From Lachnospiraceae bacterium (GTDB taxonomy: Bacteria > Bacillota > Clostridia > Lachnospirales > Lachnospiraceae), in contig JAFYYS010000022.1 in the NCBI GenBank assembly GCA_017546025.1, positions 62,001 through 126,000 on the forward strand: a DNA stretch of 64,000 nucleotides. The letters run 5' to 3'. Below are positions 27,841 to 36,739 of the stretch, in pieces. The position numbers were made by a program, and so were the translations under genes. Within the stretch, counting starts at the first letter, position 1; each line of letters begins with the position of its first letter. The notes beneath the pieces were generated by a model. It made no database searches. It had not been told where the DNA came from and worked only from the letters and a program-made list of their open reading frames with translations.

Positions 27841-28485
27841 ATGGCACTGAAGATTCAAAAAGTAACAGATGAGGCTTTCGGAACCTACGGCCGGATTGTA
27901 ACCGGTTATGACATGACAGAGCTTTTAAAGGTTCTTGTCGACACTACCCCCGCTCCTGCGGATGCCGTGGTTTATGTTCCGTCCGATGCAAACCTTGAGG
28001 CAACTCCTGCCATGAAGGATTTCACGCTGAACTGCTACGGCGGCATGCCGATTCAGATCGGTTACTGCAACGGCACGAACACGAAGCTGAACTGCCTTGA
28101 ATATCATCGCGACAGCGAGATTGATATTGCGGCTGAGGACTGCATCCTCCTTCTTGCACGTCAGCAGGACTGCATGGGCAAGATGCTTGACACCTCCAAG
28201 GTTGAGGCTTTCTTCTGCCCTGCCGGAACGGCCGTTGAACTGTATGCAACCACACTGCATTATGCTCCCTGCAGCGCCAAGAAGGGTGACCACTTCCGCG
28301 TAGTCATCATTTTGCCGAAGGGCACGAACCTTGAGAAGCCCGCCATCACCGTTAAGAACGATGACGATGCGAGACTGTTCGCAGCCAACAAGTGGCTGAT
28401 TGCCCATCCCGAAGCATCCGAAGCAGGCCAGGGTGCCGTAATCGGACTTACCGGAGAGAACATCGATATTGCTAACCTGATTTAA
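27841..28485 (+). CDS. DUF4867 family protein, cupin-like
   Basis: A 214-residue protein that I recognise as DUF4867, a family of unknown function found mainly in Lachnospiraceae and relatives. Conserved segments are FGTYGRIVTGYDM, GGMPIQIGYCNG, LNCLEYHRDSEI and TTLHYAPC. The two segments with His resemble metal-site strands of cupins and of ureidoglycolate lyase. ATG 27841 follows AAGGGAG; an upstream in-frame ATG lies inside kdgK and lacks a site. It is 19 bases after kdgK and so likely co-transcribed with it. A role in uronate handling, such as an isomerase or a sensor, is inference. Confidence 0.75.
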   Translation: MALKIQKVTDEAFGTYGRIVTGYDMTELLKVLVDTTPAPADAVVYVPSDANLEATPAMKDFTLNCYGGMPIQIGYCNGTNTKLNCLEYHRDSEIDIAAEDCILLLARQQDCMGKMLDTSKVEAFFCPAGTAVELYATTLHYAPCSAKKGDHFRVVIILPKGTNLEKPAITVKNDDDARLFAANKWLIAHPEASEAGQGAVIGLTGENIDIANLI

Positions 28486-28521
28486 TCCGTCCGTGATTTC
28501 TGCACAAGGAGAGAGAAGACC

Positions 28522-28995
28522 ATGAAATGCCCTTTTTGCGGTGATGAAAACACCAAGGTAATCGATTCCAGACCTTCCGAAGAAACCAACGCCATCAGAC
28601 GGCGCAGACAGTGCGAAAAGTGCAACAAGCGCTTCACCACCTATGAGAAAGTGGAAACCATTCCGCTTGTCGTCATCAAGAAAGGCAATGTGCGCGAAGC
28701 ATATGACCGCTCAAAGATTGAGGCCGGCGTATTCCGTTCCTGCCACAAGCGTCCGATCAGCGTATCCCAGATCACGCAGCTTGTGGACGAGGTGGAGAAT
28801 GCCATCTTCAATATGGAGGAAAAGGAAATCCCGAGCTCCAAAATCGGCGAACTCGTCATGGACAAGCTGAAGAGCCTCGATGCCGTGGCCTACGTCAGAT
28901 TTGCCTCCGTTTACCGTGAGTTCAAGGATGTCGGAACCTTCATGGATGAATTGAAGAAGCTTCTCGATCACGACGATGTGAAAAAGTTACAATAA
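28522..28995 (+). CDS. nrdR: Transcriptional repressor NrdR
   Basis: A 157-residue regulator of ribonucleotide reductase genes. The N-terminal zinc ribbon has the cysteine pairs CPFC (Cys3, Cys6) and CEKC (about 31-34). The following ATP-cone domain starts PLVVIKKGNVREAYDRSKI and senses ATP or dATP. Length and motifs are standard. It is preceded by AAGGAGAGAGAAG and followed by an intrinsic terminator. No nrd genes lie nearby; NrdR is often encoded away from its targets. Confidence 0.97.
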   Translation: MKCPFCGDENTKVIDSRPSEETNAIRRRRQCEKCNKRFTTYEKVETIPLVVIKKGNVREAYDRSKIEAGVFRSCHKRPISVSQITQLVDEVENAIFNMEEKEIPSSKIGELVMDKLKSLDAVAYVRFASVYREFKDVGTFMDELKKLLDHDDVKKLQ

Positions 28996-29050
28996 ACCCC
29001 GGCGTTTTTGTGGCATTTGCCGGGAAAACCAAACCGAAACAAGAACAGAG

Positions 29051-29085
29051 AACAGCATTTTCCAAAAGAAAATGCTGTTTTTTTG
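29051..29085 (+). terminator. Intrinsic terminator after nrdR
   Basis: Stem AACAGCATTTTC/GAAAATGCTGTT with loop CAAAA, followed by seven T. It separates the kdgK-DUF4867-nrdR stretch from comM. The 76 bases between it and comM show no strong promoter by eye. Confidence 0.92.
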
Positions 29086-29161
29086 TCGGCAAATCCCATA
29101 GTTTTCGATGCCTGTACCCGTTACACTTTTTAATGGAAAATACGACGAAAGGAGTCGCAAA

Positions 29162-30703
29162 ATGTATTGTAAGATTACAAGCCTTGCGCTTAAGGGCATC
29201 GAGGCGGGCATCGTAGCGGCGGAGGTGGATGTCGGGAACGGGCTTCCGGGGATTAACATGGTCGGATTTCTGTCGGCCGAGGTGCGCGAAGCAAGGGAAC
29301 GGGTGCGGGTCGCGCTGCGAAATTCCGGTTATCCCCTGCCCGCGAAGAAGATTACGGTCAACCTGTCGCCGGCGGATATGCGAAAGGAGGGCACCGCCTT
29401 TGATCTGGCGATAGCGATGGGAATCCTGTGCGGACTCGGAATCATTCCGGAGGAGCTATTAAAGGACTGCTGCTTCATCGGGGAGCTCGGATTGGACGGA
29501 AAGTTACGGGCGGTGCCGGGCGTTCTTTCGTGCACATTTGCCGCAAAGGAAGCGGGGATGAAACGGATATTCGTACCGGCTGAGAATGCGCAGGAATCCG
29601 CGATGGTGGACGGCATTGAGACGTACGGACCGGGGACCTTGAATGAGGCACTCGATTTCTTCATCGGAACCGGGGAACAGGAGCCGGTTGTCAGGGATTT
29701 CCGGCCGGAGCGGACAGAGCTTACGGAGGACTTCTCGGATATCAGAGGGCAGTATCTCGGCAAGCGTGCGGCCGTCATCGCGGCGGCGGGCGGGCATAAC
29801 CTGTTGTTACTCGGACCGCCCGGTTCCGGAAAGACAATGCTTGCAAGAAGAATCCCGGGAATCCTGCCGCCGTTAAGCCTTGAAGAAAGCATGGAGCTCA
29901 CGAAGATTTATTCCGTCGCGGGCATGTTCCGGCCGGAGGACGGAAGGATTCTGAAGCGTCCTTTCCGCAATCCGCACCATACGTGCAGCATTGCCGGTAT
30001 GGCGGGCGGAGGCGGACACCAGCCCGTGCCGGGAGAGATTACGCTTGCCACAAAGGGAGTATTATTCCTAGACGAATTTCCGGAGTTTAAAAGGGAGAGC
30101 ATTGAGGCGCTCAGGCAGCCTCTTGAGGAGCACCGGATTGTGATTTCAAGACTTTACGGAAACTATGAGCTGCCGGCTTCGTTTTTGCTCGTGGCGGCGA
30201 TGAATCCGTGTCCGTGCGGCTATTATCCTGACCGGAACCGCTGCACCTGCTCGCCGGACCGCATCCGCAGGTACCGGGGACGCGTCAGCCATGCGATTTT
30301 AGACCGCATTGATTTGTGCGTTGAGCTTTCGGCCGTGCCGATAACGGAGCTTTCGAAAGAAGAAAAAAGAGAAACCAGTGCGATGCTTCGCGCGCAGGTG
30401 GAAGCCTGCAGGCAGATTCAGGAGGAACGGTACCGTGAGGAGAACTTCTCCCTGAATGCCGAAATCCCCGGAGCACTGCTTGATGAGTATTGTAAGATGA
30501 CCGACGGGGCAAATGAGAGGCTGATCCGGGCATTTGTCAAAAAGGGCTTCAGCGCACGGCTTTATGACCGGATCCGGCGTGTCGCGCGCACCGTTGCGGA
30601 TCTGGCGGGTTCCGAAATAATTAAGGAAGAACATGTTTCGGAAGCGGTCATGTATCATGCGATGGAAGGAGGTTTCAATCGGGAAAATGGCGGATTCTTA
30701 TGA
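29162..30703 (+). CDS. comM: YifB/ComM family magnesium-chelatase-like AAA+ ATPase
   Basis: A 513-residue protein with an N-terminal Lon-protease-like S5 fold (to about residue 170), then an AAA+ domain with Walker A GPPGSGKTMLARRIPG (about 218), Walker B LFLDEFPEF, and a Cys-rich loop CPCGYYPDRNRCTC. ComM is a helicase that promotes branch migration during natural transformation in some bacteria. It overlaps dprA, another recombination gene, by 17 bases. Start ATG 29162 has AAAGGAG upstream; an ATG at 29108 in the same frame has none. Confidence 0.93.
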   Translation: MYCKITSLALKGIEAGIVAAEVDVGNGLPGINMVGFLSAEVREARERVRVALRNSGYPLPAKKITVNLSPADMRKEGTAFDLAIAMGILCGLGIIPEELLKDCCFIGELGLDGKLRAVPGVLSCTFAAKEAGMKRIFVPAENAQESAMVDGIETYGPGTLNEALDFFIGTGEQEPVVRDFRPERTELTEDFSDIRGQYLGKRAAVIAAAGGHNLLLLGPPGSGKTMLARRIPGILPPLSLEESMELTKIYSVAGMFRPEDGRILKRPFRNPHHTCSIAGMAGGGGHQPVPGEITLATKGVLFLDEFPEFKRESIEALRQPLEEHRIVISRLYGNYELPASFLLVAAMNPCPCGYYPDRNRCTCSPDRIRRYRGRVSHAILDRIDLCVELSAVPITELSKEEKRETSAMLRAQVEACRQIQEERYREENFSLNAEIPGALLDEYCKMTDGANERLIRAFVKKGFSARLYDRIRRVARTVADLAGSEIIKEEHVSEAVMYHAMEGGFNRENGGFL

Positions 30704-31856
30704 TTGCTGGCTTTCGTGCGCGGTGAATACGGCCGAGCATATCGAAAAGCTGTTAGCGCACTTTAAAACGGCGCGGGAGGTCTTTGAAGCGGATGAAAAG
30801 GAGCTTCGTGCACAGGATTATTTAAATGAAGCGGAGCTTACCTACCTGACCGACCCGCGGAAGGAACGGAACATGGAAATGCAGAACCGTTTCGTGGAGC
30901 AAAACCGCATCCGCGCGGTCCGATACGACGAAGAGGGATATCCGGAACGCTTTCTGATGCTTTCGGACCGGCCGTATTGCATGTTTTACCAGGGGACGCT
31001 TCCCGAAAAGAACCTTCCGGCGCTTGCCGTAGTCGGTTCGAGAAGACCTAGCATCTACGGAGAAGAGATGACAGAGGATTTCGCAGGGGCACTTGCCGGT
31101 GCCGGCATCGTCATCATCAGCGGCATTGCAATGGGAATCGATGGCATTTCCCATAAGGCAGCACTGGACGTCGGCGGGAAGACGGTCGGGATACTCGGCT
31201 CCGGCATCGGCGTGCCGTATCCGAAGGAAAACTGGACGCTTTACCGCGAAATGTGTGAGAAGGGATGTGTGATGTCGGAATACGGACCGGGGGTACCGCC
31301 GTTAAAGTATCATTTTCCGCACAGAAACCGGCTGATCTCGGCACTGTCGGACGGAATCCTCGTTGTGGAGGCGGCCGAGAGGAGCGGAACCCTGATTACC
31401 GTTGACCGCGGATTAGAGCAGGGAAAGGAGATTTATGTCATTCCGGGGCGCATCGGAGACCGGATGAGCGCGGGCTGTTTACAGCTTATTAAGCAGGGCG
31501 CGAGACTGGTGACGGACCCCGCTGAAATCGCTTTGGATCTGGCGGAAATCGTGAACAACAGGCTGCAAAATGAAACAAATCGGGAGGATATTTCGGAGAA
31601 TTCTAAAAACTGTGCAAATTCAATCAAATTATCGAAAAAATCTGAAAACGGCAATTTAGGGCTTGCAAGGGATGAAAAAGTAGTGTATGATTTGTGTCGT
31701 TTGGACACCCGGCACTTTGATGCACTGTTGCAGGGAAGCGGTTTGACTGTTGCGCGTCTATCGGAAATCCTTTACGGCCTGCAGGCAAAAGGACTGATCC
31801 GGCAAACCGTGCCGAACTATTATTCCGTTACCGGTTTCGGAGGATACAATGGCTAA
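30687..31856 (+). CDS. dprA: DNA-processing protein DprA
   Basis: A 389-residue protein that loads RecA onto incoming single-stranded DNA. The Rossmann-like core has VVGSRRPSIYGEEM (about 115), GIAMGIDGISHKAAL, and YHFPHRNRLISALSD (about 210). The C-terminal 65 residues form a winged-helix DprA domain. Between them is an Asn/Ser/Lys-rich, AT-rich linker (about 295-330). ATG 30687 has AAGGAGG about 15 bases upstream and lies inside the end of comM. The stop overlaps the start of topA by 8 bases. comM-dprA-topA is a conserved Clostridia order. Confidence 0.93.
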   Translation: MADSYDCWLSCAVNTAEHIEKLLAHFKTAREVFEADEKELRAQDYLNEAELTYLTDPRKERNMEMQNRFVEQNRIRAVRYDEEGYPERFLMLSDRPYCMFYQGTLPEKNLPALAVVGSRRPSIYGEEMTEDFAGALAGAGIVIISGIAMGIDGISHKAALDVGGKTVGILGSGIGVPYPKENWTLYREMCEKGCVMSEYGPGVPPLKYHFPHRNRLISALSDGILVVEAAERSGTLITVDRGLEQGKEIYVIPGRIGDRMSAGCLQLIKQGARLVTDPAEIALDLAEIVNNRLQNETNREDISENSKNCANSIKLSKKSENGNLGLARDEKVVYDLCRLDTRHFDALLQGSGLTVARLSEILYGLQAKGLIRQTVPNYYSVTGFGGYNG

Positions 31857-33810
31857 AAATCTGGTGATCATGGAGTCTCCCGCCAAGGCGAAGACCGTTA
31901 AGAAATATCTCGGATCCAATTATGAAGTGCTTGCTTCGGGCGGGCACGTAAGAGACCTGCCGAAGAGCTCTTTAGGCGTTGATGTCAACGCGGACTTTGA
32001 TCCGCATTATATTACCATCCGCGGCAAAGGCGATGTTCTGGCCGCGCTTCGAAGAGAAGTGAAGAAGGCCGACAAGATCTATCTCGCGACCGACCCGGAC
32101 CGTGAGGGTGAGGCAATTGCATGGCATTTGTTAGAGGTTCTGAAGACCGAGCCGAAGAAGACATACCGGATTACGTTCAACGAGATTACGAAGAACGCCG
32201 TTAAGAATTCGATGAAAAATGCCAGAGAGATCGACATGAATCTGGTGGACGCCCAGCAGGCCAGAAGAATTCTGGACCGCATGGTGGGTTATGAAATCAG
32301 CCCGATTCTCTGGGGCAAAGTAAAAAGAGGACTGAGCGCGGGCCGCGTGCAGTCGGCTGCCCTTCGCATGATCTGCGACAGAGAGGCGGAAATCGGCGCA
32401 TTTGTCAAGGAAGAATACTGGACTTTAAGCGGGGACTTCACCGCAGAGGGTGAGAAGAAGCCCGTGAGCGCCGTTTATTACGGAAAGAAAAAGAAGGCCG
32501 AACTGAAGAAGGAGGCCGATTGCGATAAGGTTTTGGATGCCGTTAAGGACGCGAAGTTCACCGTGACCGAGGTGAAGGAAGGCGAGAGAAGAAAGAACGC
32601 GCCGCTTCCGTTCACGACGAGCACGCTGCAGCAGGAAGCAGCCAAGACTCTTAATTTCACGACGCAGAAGACGATGCGTGTTGCCCAGCAGCTTTACGAA
32701 GGTGTCGATGTAAAAGGACACGGCACACTCGGTCTGATCACGTACCTGCGTACCGATTCCACGAGAATCTCGGAGGAAGCCGACGCAGCCGTGAAGCAGT
32801 ATATCAGCGATGCCATCGGTAAGGATTATCTCGGCAGCGCAGCAAAGGCGCAGGGGAGCGATAAGAGAATTCAGGATGCACACGAAGCCATTCGTCCGTC
32901 CTATGTCGAGCTGACGCCCGATGCTTTGAAGGGAGACCTTTCGAAGGAACAGCTGAGACTTTACCAGCTGATTTGGAAGCGGTTCGTGGCAAGCCGCATG
33001 AAGGATGCCGTTTATGCATCCACCACTTTGAAGATCGAAGGAAACGGACATGTCTTCACCGGCAACTTCAGTTCCGTGAAGTTTGACGGTTATGAGCGCG
33101 TTTACAGCTTCTCCGACGAAGAAGAGAAGTCTGCAAAGAAGGGAAAGATTCCCGCGGTCGGAACGGTATTTGCCTCGGCCGTGCTTACAAAGGAGCAGCA
33201 CTTTACGCAGCCGCCGTCGCATTTTACAGAGGCAAGCCTCGTAAAGACGATGGAGGAAACCGGAATCGGACGTCCGAGCACCTATGCGCCGACCATTACG
33301 ACACTGCTTTCCAGACATTATGTCAGCAAGGAAGGCAAGGCGCTTTTCGTGACCGATCTCGGTGAGGCCGTTAACGAACTGATGAAGCAGGCGTTCCCGA
33401 CCATCGTTGCCACCGATTTCACGGCGACCATGGAAACGCTTCTTGACGGCGTGGAAGAGGGAAGCGTGCAGTGGAAGAACGTTGTCCGCAATTTCTATCC
33501 CGACCTGCATGAGGCCGTTAAGGAAGCGGAGAACAGCCTGAAAAATGTGAAGATTGCGGACGAGGAGTCCGATGTTGTCTGTGAGCTTTGCGGACGCAAA
33601 ATGGTATACAAATACGGTCCCCACGGCAAATTCCTTGCCTGCCCGGGATTCCCGGAGTGCCGGAACACGAAACAGATTCTCGAGCATACCGGAATTCCGT
33701 GCCCGAAGTGCGGAAAGGAACTTGTGATGCGGCGTACCCGCAAGGGAAGACGCTATTTCGGTTGCGAGGGCTACCCGGAGTGTGATTACATGTCCTGGCA
33801 GAAGCCCTGA
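31849..33810 (+). CDS. topA: DNA topoisomerase I
   Basis: A 653-residue type IA topoisomerase that relaxes negative supercoils. The N-terminal Toprim domain has VIMESPAKAKTVKKYLG and LATDPDREGEAIAWHL. The active-site Tyr is residue 299 in TYLRTDSTRIS. Two C-terminal zinc-ribbon repeats are present: one with CELCGRKM and CPGFPEC, the other with CPKCGKEL and CEGYPECDY. Some relatives have three or more repeats, so this is a shorter tail. The gene overlaps dprA by 8 bases; codY follows after 13 bases. Confidence 0.98.
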   Translation: MAKNLVIMESPAKAKTVKKYLGSNYEVLASGGHVRDLPKSSLGVDVNADFDPHYITIRGKGDVLAALRREVKKADKIYLATDPDREGEAIAWHLLEVLKTEPKKTYRITFNEITKNAVKNSMKNAREIDMNLVDAQQARRILDRMVGYEISPILWGKVKRGLSAGRVQSAALRMICDREAEIGAFVKEEYWTLSGDFTAEGEKKPVSAVYYGKKKKAELKKEADCDKVLDAVKDAKFTVTEVKEGERRKNAPLPFTTSTLQQEAAKTLNFTTQKTMRVAQQLYEGVDVKGHGTLGLITYLRTDSTRISEEADAAVKQYISDAIGKDYLGSAAKAQGSDKRIQDAHEAIRPSYVELTPDALKGDLSKEQLRLYQLIWKRFVASRMKDAVYASTTLKIEGNGHVFTGNFSSVKFDGYERVYSFSDEEEKSAKKGKIPAVGTVFASAVLTKEQHFTQPPSHFTEASLVKTMEETGIGRPSTYAPTITTLLSRHYVSKEGKALFVTDLGEAVNELMKQAFPTIVATDFTATMETLLDGVEEGSVQWKNVVRNFYPDLHEAVKEAENSLKNVKIADEESDVVCELCGRKMVYKYGPHGKFLACPGFPECRNTKQILEHTGIPCPKCGKELVMRRTRKGRRYFGCEGYPECDYMSWQKP

Positions 33811-33823
33811 ACAGGAGCGGATT

Positions 33824-34597
33824 ATGAGCGTACAATTACTGGATAAAACGAGAAAACTGCAGAAGCTTTTACATAACAACCAAAGTTCCGACAAGGTCGT
33901 TTTCAATGACATCTGCGACGTGCTGAAGCAGGTGCTTGAGTCAAACGTTTTAGTACTGAGCCGCCGCGGCAAGGTACTCGGAAGCGGCAAGCGTGACGAG
34001 ATTCCGCCGCTTTCGGGACTGATTAAGGATGCGGTCGGAAGCCATGTCGACAACGATATGAACGAACGGCTTTTGAGCATTCTTTCGACGAAGGAGAATC
34101 TGAATTTGCAGATGCTCGGCTTTGACAGCGAGGCAAGCGAGACCTATTCCGCGATTGCGGCACCGATTGACATTGCCGGAAACCGGAACGGCACGCTTTT
34201 CATGTACCGCGTGAACAAGCCGTATTCCATCGACGACATCATCCTTGCCGAGTATGCGACAACCGTTGTCGGTCTTGAGATTGTCCGTTCGAAGAACGAA
34301 GAGTCCGCAGCCGTGCTTCGAGGTCAGAAGGTTGCCGAGTCCGCTTATGCGTCGCTTTCCGTGATGGAAGCGGAGGCCGTGCGCCAGGTATTCGACGAGC
34401 TTGAGGGAACGGAAGGCATTCTTGTTACGAGCCGTGTTGCCGACAAGGCACGCATCACCCGTTCGGTCATCGTGAACGCGCTTCGTAAGCTCGAAAGCGC
34501 CGGCGTCATCGAGTCCCGTTCGTCCGGTATGAAGGGTACGTACATCAAAGTTTTGAACGATAACATTTTCGCCTATCTGACGCCGGATCAGCAGTAG
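33824..34597 (+). CDS. codY: GTP- and branched-chain amino-acid-sensing regulator CodY
   Basis: A 257-residue global regulator of Firmicutes. The N-terminal GAF domain (to about 155) starts LLDKTRKLQKLLH and binds isoleucine, leucine and valine. The C-terminal winged helix includes ASLSVMEAEAVRQVFDEL and VADKARITRSVIVNALRKLE, the DNA-reading helix. AGGAGCGGATT precedes ATG 33824; an in-frame ATG at 33782 lies in topA. CodY commonly represses peptide transport genes, and an opp operon starts 2.1 kb downstream. It lies behind topA, as in other Lachnospiraceae. Confidence 0.97.
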   Translation: MSVQLLDKTRKLQKLLHNNQSSDKVVFNDICDVLKQVLESNVLVLSRRGKVLGSGKRDEIPPLSGLIKDAVGSHVDNDMNERLLSILSTKENLNLQMLGFDSEASETYSAIAAPIDIAGNRNGTLFMYRVNKPYSIDDIILAEYATTVVGLEIVRSKNEESAAVLRGQKVAESAYASLSVMEAEAVRQVFDELEGTEGILVTSRVADKARITRSVIVNALRKLESAGVIESRSSGMKGTYIKVLNDNIFAYLTPDQQ

Positions 34598-34618
34598 AAA
34601 AAGCTTTGAAAATTCTGC

Positions 34619-34647
34619 TTGCATTACGGCGGGTGTTATGCTATAGT
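34619..34647 (+). promoter_or_regulatory. Promoter of rpsB-tsf
   Basis: -35 TTGCAT (34619-34624), 17-base spacer, -10 TATAGT (34642-34647). It gives a leader of roughly 95 bases before rpsB. Confidence 0.75.
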
Positions 34648-34654
34648 GTTTTAG

Positions 34655-34740
34655 TCTGAGAAATCACGCGTACGGATGTCTGACCGGTGCCGAAAGGTCG
34701 TCAGAATAACCGTCGCGGAAGTAAAAAACCACAAGGAGGT
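34655..34740 (+). promoter_or_regulatory. Structured leader of rpsB, possible S2 autoregulation
   Basis: The leader contains a stem CTGAC/GTCAG around 34680-34706 with an inner GC-rich hairpin, followed by an unstructured segment and a strong AAGGAGG site. Ribosomal protein S2 represses its own operon in several bacteria through leader structures; whether this one is such a site is inference, with no family match made. Confidence 0.3.
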
Positions 34741-34748
34741 ATATAACG

Positions 34749-35495
34749 ATGAGCGTTATATCAATGAAGCAGCTGCTTGAGGCCGGTGTACATTTCGGCC
34801 ATCAGACAAGAAGATGGAACCCTAAGATGGCTCCGTACATTTATACCGAGAGAAACGGTATCTACATCATCGACCTTCAGAAGTCCGTTGGTAAGGTTGA
34901 CGAAGCTTACAATGCTGTTAAGAACATTGTAAAGGAAGGCGGAAAGATCCTTTTCGTCGGAACGAAGAAGCAGGCTCAGGATTCCGTTAAGGTTGAGGCT
35001 GAGCGTTGCGGTATGTACTATGTAAATGAGAGATGGTTGGGCGGCATGCTCACCAACTTCAAGACCATTCAGTCCCGTATTGCAAGACTGAAGGCCATCG
35101 AGGTTATGTCCACCGACGGTACCTTCGATGTACTTCCCAAGAAGGAAGTTATCGGTCTTAAGAAGGAGTGGGAGAAGCTTGAGAAGAACCTCGGCGGTAT
35201 CAAAGAGATGAAGCGCATCCCCGATGCCATCTTTGTTGTAGATCCCAAGAAGGAAAGAATCTGCGTTCAGGAAGCTCATATCCTCGGCATCCCGTTGATC
35301 GGTATCGCCGATACGAACTGTGATCCTGACGAGCTTGACTATGTCATCCCCGGTAACGATGACGCTATCCGTGCCGTAAAGCTTATCGTAAGCAAGATGG
35401 CCGATGCCGTAATCGAAGCTAACGAGGGTGAGCAGATGGTTGATAACGCAGAAGCCGAAGAGGCTTCTGAAGAGACCGAAGAAGTCAACGAGTAA
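34749..35495 (+). CDS. rpsB: 30S ribosomal protein S2
   Basis: A 248-residue ribosomal protein. [22 protein letters not shown] near the N-terminus, split here as [14 protein letters not shown] and TRRWNPKM, together with [10 protein letters not shown] and [12 protein letters not shown] are diagnostic. The C-terminus is a long acidic tail rich in Glu (about residues 228-248). Codon use is visibly different from the neighbours, favouring GTT, GCT and CGT, as expected for a highly expressed gene. tsf follows after 14 bases. Confidence 0.99.
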   Translation: MSVISMKQLLEAGVHFGHQTRRWNPKMAPYIYTERNGIYIIDLQKSVGKVDEAYNAVKNIVKEGGKILFVGTKKQAQDSVKVEAERCGMYYVNERWLGGMLTNFKTIQSRIARLKAIEVMSTDGTFDVLPKKEVIGLKKEWEKLEKNLGGIKEMKRIPDAIFVVDPKKERICVQEAHILGIPLIGIADTNCDPDELDYVIPGNDDAIRAVKLIVSKMADAVIEANEGEQMVDNAEAEEASEETEEVNE

Positions 35496-35509
35496 CGGAG
35501 GATGATGAC

Positions 35510-36436
35510 ATGGCTGATATCAGTGCTAGTATGGTAAAAGAGCTCCGTGAGATGACCGGAGCCGGTATGATGGATTGTAAGAAGGCCCTCACCGCTACGA
35601 ACGGTGATATGGACCAGGCAGTTACCTGGCTTCGTGAGAACGGTCTTGCAAAGGCCGCTAAGAAGGAGTCAAGAATTGCTGCTGAGGGCGTTTGCGCCTG
35701 CTATATTTCCGATGACAAGAAGACCGGTGCTATCGTAGAGGTTAACTCCGAGACCGACTTCGTAGCGAAGAACGAGAAGTTCACGGGCTTCGTAGCTAAG
35801 GTTGCCAAGATGGCTGCCGAGACCGATGCCAAGTGCATTGACTGCTTCCTTGATTCCGCTTGGTGCGAGGATGCTTCCATTACTGTTAAGGAAGCTCTGG
35901 CAGGTCTTGTTGCCGTAATCGGTGAGAAGCTTTCCATTCGTCGTTTCGAGAAGATTGTTACCGACGGTTTTGTAGTAGATTACATCCATAACGGCGGAAA
36001 GCTCGGCATCCTTGTTGAGATGAGCGGAGAAGCTACTGACGCAGCTGTTGAGTGTGCAAAGAACATTGCCATGCAGGTTTGCGCCATGAAGCCTTCTTAT
36101 GTAAGCCGTGAGGACATTCCTGCCGACTTCATCGCTTCCGAGACCGATATCATCACGAAGGAAGCCCTGAAGGAGAACGCCGAGAGCGCTAAGCCGAAGC
36201 CGGAGAACATCGTTGTTGAGCGTATCGTTCCGGGCCGTCTTGAGAAAGAGCTCAAGGAAATCTGCCTTGTTGACCAGGTTTACGTTAAGGATCAGGATAC
36301 GACCGTTGCGAAGTATATCGCAAGCGTTAGTAAGGATCTTGCCGTTAAGAAGTTCGTTCGTTTCGAGACCGGTGAAGGTATGGAGAAGCGTGAAGAGAAC
36401 TTCGCTGAGGAAGTTGCAAAGCAGATGGGCAAGTAA
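35510..36436 (+). CDS. tsf: Elongation factor Ts
   Basis: A 308-residue guanine-nucleotide exchange factor for EF-Tu. The N-terminal UBA-like domain has VKELREMTGAGMMDCKKAL, and the core has VEVNSETDFVAKNEKF, which contains the TDFVAKN motif that contacts EF-Tu. It has the same high-expression codon use as rpsB. The operon ends at the terminator directly downstream. Confidence 0.99.
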   Translation: MADISASMVKELREMTGAGMMDCKKALTATNGDMDQAVTWLRENGLAKAAKKESRIAAEGVCACYISDDKKTGAIVEVNSETDFVAKNEKFTGFVAKVAKMAAETDAKCIDCFLDSAWCEDASITVKEALAGLVAVIGEKLSIRRFEKIVTDGFVVDYIHNGGKLGILVEMSGEATDAAVECAKNIAMQVCAMKPSYVSREDIPADFIASETDIITKEALKENAESAKPKPENIVVERIVPGRLEKELKEICLVDQVYVKDQDTTVAKYIASVSKDLAVKKFVRFETGEGMEKREENFAEEVAKQMGK

Positions 36437-36456
36437 GCCGTATAATTGCATGATTC

Positions 36457-36490
36457 GAACCCCGTTCCGTTTGGAACGGGGTTCTTTTTT
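36457..36490 (+). terminator. Intrinsic terminator after rpsB-tsf
   Basis: Twelve-base perfect stem GAACCCCGTTCC/GGAACGGGGTTC with loop GTTT, then TTTTTT. The 158 bases from here to the opp promoter hold nothing I recognise. Confidence 0.95.
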
Positions 36491-36648
36491 GTCTTCTCAA
36501 AGAGGCTGCCGAAGCAGGATTCACGGTACATGGAAAGCCCTCGCGGCGGAGATGCCGGACAGGATTTGTTTCACATTTTTCACGGGAAAAGAAAGATATC
36601 CCGTCATTTTCGGCTGTACGCGAATTCGACGGAATCTGCTTGATTTCG

Positions 36649-36677
36649 TTGACTACGGACCTCATTTGTGGTATAAT
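36649..36677 (+). promoter_or_regulatory. Promoter of the opp operon
   Basis: -35 TTGACT (36649-36654), 17-base spacer, -10 TATAAT (36672-36677), with TGG just before the -10. Near-consensus, so a strong promoter. Confidence 0.85.
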
Positions 36678-36682
36678 CGCTG

Positions 36683-36704
36683 TATAGTATGCAGTCATAC
36701 TATA
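36683..36704. promoter_or_regulatory. Perfect palindrome at the opp transcription start
   Basis: TATAGTATG and CATACTATA form a perfect 9-base inverted repeat with a 4-base centre, located 6-27 bases after the -10 box. It is therefore either an operator overlapping the start site or a hairpin at the very 5' end of the oppA message. It does not match the CodY box. The regulator is unknown. Confidence 0.5.
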
Positions 36705-36739
36705 AATCTTTAATTCTTTATTTTTCAGAAGGAGTTATC

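Noticed and set aside
26799..28485. A KDPG aldolase gene expected to complete the uronate route.
   Set aside because: No frame in the kdgK region or elsewhere in the window resembles the aldolase; the DUF4867 protein has no aldolase lysine motif that I can see.
32425..34080. A 551-codon minus-strand frame across topA and codY.
   Set aside because: It crosses two well-identified genes, has a composition typical of antisense translation (rich in Leu, Arg, His) and shows no motif.
36437..36648. The stretch between tsf and the opp promoter as a possible small gene.
   Set aside because: Beyond the terminator I see no frame with a ribosome-binding site and no conserved structure.
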